From VRUE01 sp963702705 (GTDB lineage Bacteria; Actinomycetota; Thermoleophilia; Solirubrobacterales; 70-9), in NCBI GenBank assembly GCA_963702705.1, contig CAVPDR010000002.1:248001-312000 (forward strand): a stretch of DNA of 64,000 bases. The letters are read 5' to 3'. The notes under the pieces are model-generated. The model saw only the letters and a list, made by a program, of their open reading frames with translations. It did no database searches and was not told the origin of the DNA. The translations under genes and the position numbers were made by a program. Below, in pieces: positions 59,914-64,000 of the stretch. Numbering within the stretch: position 1 is the first letter of the stretch; every line of letters begins with the position of its first letter.

Positions 59914-60210
59914 AGAAGCAGAGCATGACTAGAGGCTCAATACGCTTTTAGCACAAGTCGGAATGTCTCGCGACGCAAAGCGCCGCGGCCAAATGGCCGC
60001 GGCGCCCACCACTTTCTTTCGTTCGGGGACCAAGGGCTTCTGCGTCAGCCGGACCAGATTTGGCGGAAACCGTGCCTAGCTCCTCAGTGTTTCTGATCGG
60101 CGCCACCAACTAGAGCGCCTCCCGGCGCACTGCCATAACCGATGGTTCAATTCCTAATGCGGCTTTTGGAGCGTGCGCACGGGAGGCGAGCACAATCGAC
60201 TATGTGGGTA
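59914..60210. other. Intergenic gap with inverted repeats
   Basis: No gene is visible. It holds the terminator of copy 4 (59980-60005) and an inverted repeat CGCCTCCCG (60116-60124) / CGGGAGGCG (60180-60188) with inner GCGCAC/GTGCGC pairing, just past the stop of copy 5, which may be a structured terminator. Confidence 0.45.
59980..60005 (+). terminator. Perfect 11-bp hairpin then T-rich tract
   Basis: GCGCCGCGGCC, loop AAAT, GGCCGCGGCGC, followed by CCACCACTTTCTTTC. It lies 67 nt after the stop of copy 4. Confidence 0.65.
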
Positions 60211-60939
60211 TTACAATATAGCCACCCACAACACTAATACGCCACCGACTTCGATGCACACAATCCATATCCCGACGACGTTCGCTTGGTGTTCAGCGGT
60301 TTGACTAATGGCCCACATTTCAGTTAATGGGCCTTCTTTTAGTTTGTGGGTTTTAGCTTCCGTTAATAGGCCAGTCATACCTCCAGCGTCTACCAGGCTG
60401 TATTTTTGACCGATGATGGGTACGTCTTCGCCTATTGAGCATTCTTCGCCCATTTTAATGTGAGCAAAGACGGGAACTTCTTTTCCTTCAATTTTTTCTT
60501 TGACCGTCGATTCCATGCTGATGACGCCTTCGCCGGTCGAGTGTTCCGCGAGCTGCCCCTTGCCTTTATTCGTGACTATGACGCCTTTTTCAGCACCATT
60601 GATAGGTTCGCACGCTTTCTGCGTTACGCCTTTGATTGCCGTAGTACATTCGGAGAATTTTAGTTTGCCGCCTTCCGCAATTTTGCCTTCAGGAGCCGCT
60701 TCTACCCCTACGAATGCACCTTTTTTACAACTGAATTTGACTTCGTTCCCGCCAATTTTGGTGTTCATTGTGAGGCCGGGGCTTTCCATTTCTCCCCCCA
60801 CAGGCCGTGTGCCACTGGTGAGGAGCGAGCCATTCACTTTCCAGCCAGGGGTGGCCTGGGCCGAGCTGGCACTAACCAGTCCCAGGGCAACCAAACAGAG
60901 GACGAGACCAAGCCTAAGGTGCCGTGCTAATCGATTCAT
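60211..60939 (-). CDS. Secreted ECSIGED-family protein, copy 5
   Basis: The protein is 242 aa. The ATG at 60939 follows GGGAGAC; the signal peptide is LRLGLVLCLVALGLVSASSAQA. The domain has GWKVNGSLLTSGTRPVGG, NEVKFSCKKG, LKFSECTTAIKGVTQKACEP, NGAEKGVIVTNKGKGQLAEHSTGEG, EKIEGKEVPVFAHIKMGEECSIGEDVPIIGQ, TEAKTHKLKEGPLTEMWAISQTAEH. The HEQ stretch is shortened and the conserved C-terminal WSG-IP is replaced by a hydrophobic tail (GIWIVCIEVGGVLVLWVAIL), which may reflect a frameshift at the end or a new anchor. Function unknown. Confidence 0.85.
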   Translation of the reverse strand: MNRLARHLRLGLVLCLVALGLVSASSAQATPGWKVNGSLLTSGTRPVGGEMESPGLTMNTKIGGNEVKFSCKKGAFVGVEAAPEGKIAEGGKLKFSECTTAIKGVTQKACEPINGAEKGVIVTNKGKGQLAEHSTGEGVISMESTVKEKIEGKEVPVFAHIKMGEECSIGEDVPIIGQKYSLVDAGGMTGLLTEAKTHKLKEGPLTEMWAISQTAEHQANVVGIWIVCIEVGGVLVLWVAIL

Positions 60940-61007
60940 TTTGTCTCCCTAATATTGAGTACGGGTGTGCGACATTGAGCGACCGTTACAGGGCCTGCCG
61001 CATTGCG

Positions 61008-61035
61008 AATATGGCACTCAAGTAGGTAAAGTCAA
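61008..61035 (-). promoter_or_regulatory. Promoter of secreted copy 5
   Basis: TTGACT, 16 nt, CATATT, with a leader of about 65 nt. The spacing equals that at copies 3 and 6 although the surrounding sequence differs more. Confidence 0.65.
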
Positions 61036-61180
61036 GAATAGCTTAGCATTGTTTTCTATCTTCACGCCCAAAAGCTCCAGTACAACTGAGTATCGTTTGA
61101 CCATCAAGCACCTGCGCGTGGGTCGCTGTGCGAGTCCGGTGCTTCGTAGAAGCTCGTTAGAGTATCGCCCCGTAAGGCGA

Positions 61181-61242
61181 GCCGATCGGGCGCTGCAGCA
61201 GAGACAGCGTTTCGCTCGTCACCGCTACGACACCCGATCGGC
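61181..61242 (-). terminator. Inverted repeat past the stop of copy 6
   Basis: GCCGATCGGG (61181-61190) and CCCGATCGGC (61233-61242) are exact complements separated by 42 nt, just past the TAA stop on the minus strand. Structured terminator or regulatory RNA; moderate evidence. Confidence 0.45.
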
Positions 61243-61250
61243 AGCGCGCT

Positions 61251-61997
61251 CTACGGAATTAAAAAGCTAAACGTAACGCTAATGGTGATTCTGATCTTCC
61301 ACCTACCCGTAATTGCAGCAGTATGTTCGGCAGTTTCGCTGATCGCCCAGATTTCGGTTAACGGTCCTGCTTGGATTTCGTGTTCCGTTTGTTCATGTAA
61401 GGCACCTTCTTTAGTGCCGGGAGCCGGTTCGCCCATGCCTTTCGCATCCACGACCCCGATCTTTGAGCCGATGATTGGGATGTCTTCGCCGATCGAGCAT
61501 TCTTCGCCCATTTTGACGTGACCGAAGACCGGAACTTCTTTGCCTTCGATTTTTTCTTTGACGGTCGATTCGAGAAGGACCACAGCTTCTCCCGTCGAGT
61601 GTTCAGTGAGACGACCTTTCACTTTGTTACTTACGATCACGCCTTTTTCGGTCCCATTGTTATTTGGTTCACATGCTTTCTGCGTAGTGCCGTTGATGGC
61701 GGTAGTGCATTCCGTGAATCGCTCGCTGCCTCCTTCTTTGATTTTGCCTTCTTTTTCTATTTCTACTTCTTTAAGCGTTCCTTTAATACAGGTAAATTTG
61801 ACTTCGTTGCCACCGATTTTCGTCGTGAGCGTGGCGCTGGGAGCCATGATTTCCCCGGTGATCACTTTCGTCCCACTGGTCAGATTCGTGCCGCCAACCA
61901 TCCAGGTAGCTGCCTGAGCCGAGCCGGCGCCGAACATCCCAAGAGCCAACAGACAAAGCCCAAGCACGATCCTGAGCCCACGTGTTAATCGAGTCAT
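61251..61997 (-). CDS. Secreted ECSIGED-family protein, copy 6
   Basis: The protein is 248 aa. The ATG at 61997 follows GAGGAAAG; the signal MTRLTRGLRIVLGLCLLALGMFGAGSAQA is nearly that of copy 3. The domain has ATWMVGGTNLTSGTKVITG, NEVKFTCIKG, ERFTECTTAINGTTQKACEP, NNGTEKGVIVSNKVKGRLTEHSTGEA, STVKEKIEGKEVPVFGHVKMGEECSIGEDIPIIGS, GMGEPAPGTKEGALHEQTEHEIQAGPLTEIWAISETAEH. The C-terminus ends in TISVTFSFLIP rather than TWSGLIP. GAA/AAA codons dominate. Function unknown. Confidence 0.88.
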   Translation of the reverse strand: MTRLTRGLRIVLGLCLLALGMFGAGSAQAATWMVGGTNLTSGTKVITGEIMAPSATLTTKIGGNEVKFTCIKGTLKEVEIEKEGKIKEGGSERFTECTTAINGTTQKACEPNNNGTEKGVIVSNKVKGRLTEHSTGEAVVLLESTVKEKIEGKEVPVFGHVKMGEECSIGEDIPIIGSKIGVVDAKGMGEPAPGTKEGALHEQTEHEIQAGPLTEIWAISETAEHTAAITGRWKIRITISVTFSFLIP

Positions 61998-62071
61998 CTC
62001 TTTCCTCGTTCCTTCATTGAGTTACGGTTCGCGTGCGAGCTGCACGCGCGGCGGGCGTTGCCGCCAGGGCG

Positions 62072-62099
62072 AATATCCCAGTTGGTTTTTCCAAGTCAA
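62072..62099 (-). promoter_or_regulatory. Promoter of secreted copy 6
   Basis: TTGACT, 16 nt, GATATT. The leader contains ACCGTAACTC just before the ribosome binding site, as at copies 2 and 3. Confidence 0.7.
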
Positions 62100-62214
62100 G
62101 GACGTGCAGCGTGCGTTTTCTATCTAGCGGACGCCCGCCCCATCCAGTACGCCCCGGTACCACCCAGTACGCCTGAGCACCGCTCAAACAAGGCCCGAAT
62201 GCCTCCCCAACGCA

Positions 62215-62244
62215 AGAGCGCCGCGGCAAAGGCCGCGGCGCTCT
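62215..62244 (-). terminator. Perfect 13-bp hairpin
   Basis: AGAGCGCCGCGGC, loop AAAG and the exact complement. It lies 26 nt past the stop of the truncated gene at 62270 and upstream of the copy 6 promoter. Confidence 0.6.
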
Positions 62245-62269
62245 CTCACTGCCCTTGACTTCTTGGGGC

Positions 62270-62640
62270 CTAGGGGTTTTCTTCGTTGTTTTTGCGCACC
62301 GCCGCGCCTGAGGCGACGTTGATGTTGTTGTTGAGGATCGCCGTGTTGTGGCCGGCGGCGGCTGGTAGGCCGGAGCTGGCGTTCAGGATCGGGTCGAGGA
62401 TCAGTTCGACCAGGAAGCCGCCGCAGCCGCTGGCGCCGGGTGCAGACCAGGCGTTGTCGACCAGGGTGGCTTCGGGGGCGAGCAGGATCCGGCCTTCCTC
62501 AAGGAAGGAGATCGTGCCCAGTTTGCCGTGGATCGGTTTGTTGGGTTCGGGCGGTGAGGTTTCTCCCGTGGTCAGGTTCCAGATCACCGGCGAGCCCGAG
62601 GAGCCGACGTAGCAGTTGCTGCCCAGGAAGGGTTTCCGAC
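62270..62640 (-). pseudogene. C-terminal remnant of a secreted protein gene
   Basis: The frame from about 62640 reads CYVGSSGSPVIWNLTTGE, ISFLEEGRILLAPEATLVDNAW and ends SGCGGFLVELILDPILNASSGLPAAAGHNTAILNNNINVASG. It looks like the last 120 residues of an extracellular protein. The 5' part is missing: the frame runs straight into permease-derived DNA at 62641, with no signal peptide or start site. A stop and a terminator hairpin remain. The parent family was not identified. Confidence 0.65.
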
Positions 62641-63290
62641 GCACGGCGATCACGACGAGGCCGACACTGCGGGGAATCGTCCTCGCCGCGTCCTTGGCCT
62701 CCTCGGGCCATGTTGGAGATCGTCTCGATCCCGGTGTAGGCGATCATCCCGACCACGATACCGAGCGCGAAGTCGCTCCAGGTCGGCGCGACGCCGAGGT
62801 GGACGTTGTCGACGAGCACCTGCGGGCTGAAGACCAGGACGGGCCGATCCCAACTAGGACGACCTGGGTCGCGAGGTCGGCAACGGCGAGGATCAGATTG
62901 AGCTTGGCCGATTCCTCGGTGCCACGGATGTTGATCACAGCGAGGACGAGGATCAGCACGGCGCCGCCGATGATGTCCCCAGGACTATCGCCGAGCCAAG
63001 GCCAAAACACCGCCAGGTAGTGCGGTACAAAGAAGGCCGAGATCGCGACCGTGATCGTGTAGTTGAGCATCTGGCCCCAGGCCGCGATGAAGCTGACCAG
63101 CTCGTTAAAGGCATGGCGGGCAAAGCTCGAGGAGCCGCCGGCCTCGGGGAACATCACCGTCGCCTCGGCATAGGTAGCGGCCGTGGCCGCGAAGATCAGC
63201 CCCGAGATGACGAATGCGACCGGCGTCAGCCCAAGCGCAAACGCCGCAGTGACGCCCAATGCGTAATAGATCGAGGAACCGACGTTGCCG
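62641..63290 (-). pseudogene. Decayed partial copy of the APC permease (middle of TM region)
   Basis: This stretch matches 56750-57398 of the permease gene. It keeps GVTAAFALGLTPVAFVISGL to LADLATQVVLVGIG, then shifts frame near 62845, resumes as LVDNVHLGVAPTWSDFALGI-VGMIAYTGIETISNM, and shifts again at about 62707 where an extra G is present. It stops at 62641 in mid-protein. 63042-63277 is identical base for base to 57149-57384, while the rest differs by several percent, suggesting recent gene conversion. No UspA domain or start codon. Confidence 0.85.
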
Positions 63291-63295
63291 TAAAG

Positions 63296-63372
63296 CGGAT
63301 AAATGGCGCAGCGGATCCCCGCGATGAATCACTTGAGCCGGGTCCATGGCGTCGGTGCGCTGGTTGCCGCCG
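63296..63372 (+). pseudogene. Inverted 5' end of the permease copy
   Basis: On the plus strand, ATG at 63303 reads MAQRIPAMNHLSRVHGVGAL, matching the permease N-terminus MAQRIPRDESLSRVHGVGAL, including a few bases before the ATG. The remainder of the copy is on the minus strand and begins at YGNVGSS. The first 25 codons have therefore been flipped relative to the body. The next bases (to about 63480) are not coding. Confidence 0.75.
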
Positions 63373-63485
63373 TCTTTCCCGGAAGGTTCATCTCAATCGA
63401 CTATATGGACGCGGTGCTCCTGGCTGCTCGCCACGCATGCATAATACGAGATCACCAGCACTAATCCGGGCACAAGGAACTAAAC

Positions 63486-63518
63486 GGCGGGGCGCCGGAT
63501 GATTTCCGGCGCCCCGCC
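63486..63518 (-). terminator. Perfect 13-bp hairpin past copy 7
   Basis: GGCGGGGCGCCGG, a 7-nt loop and its exact complement, followed on the minus strand by GTTTAGTT. It lies 50 nt past the stop of the last secreted gene. Confidence 0.65.
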
Positions 63519-63568
63519 AACGACTCTTCATAAGATCATGACCTAGCTTGCTCGTGCCCTTACAATCC

Positions 63569-64000
63569 CTACGGGATATGGCCGCTCCAGTTGATGCCGC
63601 TAGTCCATTTAATTTTCCATTTTCCACCAACTGTCGCTTTATGTTCAACGGTTTCACTAATGGCCCACATTTCGGTTAACGGGCCTTCTTGGAAGACATG
63701 CGTCGCGGCTTCGGTTAACAGGCCCGCCATGCCACCCGAATCCACGGCTCCAAACTTCGAGCCGATGATCGGCACGTCTTCGCCGATCGAGCATTCTTCG
63801 CCCATTTTAATATGACCGAAGACCGGAACTTCTTTGCCTTCGATTTTTTCTTTGGTGGTTGATTCGAAAATGACTACCCCTTCACCCGTTGAGTGTTCGG
63901 TGAGGCGACCTTTACCTTGGTTGCTTACGACGACGCCTTTTTCGGTTCCATTGTTATTTGGTTCACACGATTTCTGCGTGGTCCCGTTGATGGCGGTGAT
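63569..64000 (-). CDS. Secreted ECSIGED-family protein, copy 7 (cut by window edge)
   Basis: The last 143 residues are present; the start lies beyond 64000. The sequence reads ITAINGTTQKSCEPNNNGTEKGVVVSNQGKGRLTEHSTGEG, TTKEKIEGKEVPVFGHIKMGEECSIGEDVPIIGS, SGGMAGLLTEAATHVFQEGPLTEMWAISETVEH and ends INWSGHIP, keeping the family terminus. It resembles copy 5 in the GMxGLLTEA-TH stretch and copies 4/6 elsewhere. AT-biased codons. Confidence 0.87.
   Translation of the reverse strand: MTAINGTTQKSCEPNNNGTEKGVVVSNQGKGRLTEHSTGEGVVIFESTTKEKIEGKEVPVFGHIKMGEECSIGEDVPIIGSKFGAVDSGGMAGLLTEAATHVFQEGPLTEMWAISETVEHKATVGGKWKIKWTSGINWSGHIP

Noticed and set aside
60965..61270. Possible 101-residue plus-strand protein
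   Set aside because: It covers the promoter of copy 5 and the inverted repeat of copy 6, and its composition is not protein-like.
1..64000. CRISPR array, prophage, insertion sequence with transposase, rRNA operon
   Set aside because: No spaced direct repeats, phage structural genes, transposase or rRNA sequence were seen.

Overview
The window is high-GC DNA that looks like a Thermoleophilia / Solirubrobacterales-type actinobacterium. This is inferred from the gene set and order: nusB-xseB-ispA-dxs, an aroE-aroC-aroKB-aroQ-pepQ block, alaS-ruvX-mltG, hisS-aspS, many FN3-like or hypothetical secreted proteins, APC permeases with UspA tails, and mostly leaderless promoters. No sequence search was run.

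Layout. 0-3.5 kb holds small accessory genes: a secreted protein, two NTF2-like proteins, a frameshifted VOC gene, a GNAT and an XRE regulator. 3.5-9.3 kb (minus) is an isoprenoid / transcription block, efp - secreted protein - PEBP-like lipoprotein - nusB - xseB - ispA - dxs. 9.3-13 kb has a secreted protein, an SDR, an M42 peptidase and a diguanylate cyclase. 13-22.1 kb (minus) is a tightly overlapping alaS-ruvX-mltG-aroE-aroC-aroKB-aroQ-pepQ series in which shikimate kinase and dehydroquinate synthase are one polypeptide. 22.3-30.5 kb has the first member of an unusual secreted protein family, a NifU/IscU-like-MnmA fusion, an AbiEi/DUF559 protein, hisS-aspS and a DUF2007-like gene, then an MBL hydrolase. 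30.5-40 kb has formiminotransferase, an M29-like peptidase, tRNA-Met, ETF-quinone oxidoreductase under a palindromic operator, threonine synthase, a GNAT and a reduced LeuRS-like protein. 40-50 kb has GtrA, a GT39-like glycosyltransferase, a GH92 mannosidase, a heterodimeric ABC exporter pair, a lipoprotein and tRNA-Gln. 50-57.5 kb has an FAD reductase, two RCK (TrkA-type) proteins and two APC-UspA permeases.

The most unusual part is 54.8-64 kb, plus the outlier at 22.4 kb. Seven members of one secreted protein family occur here: six complete genes and one cut by the right edge. They carry signal peptides, four conserved cysteines and a near-invariant core (EKIEGKEVPVF, EECSIGED, PLTE-W). They use Glu GAA and Lys AAA codons unlike their GC-rich neighbours, share a TTGACT-N16-[GC]ATATT promoter and a leader motif ACCGTA(A)CT, and are often followed by strong hairpins. 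One is fused to a second secreted domain. Between them sits a recombination scar: the tail of another secreted gene joined to a decayed copy of the neighbouring permease whose first codons are inverted.

Two expression styles coexist. Many housekeeping genes have a TANNNT hexamer 6-8 nt before the start codon (leaderless), while the secreted family has long leaders with good ribosome binding sites.
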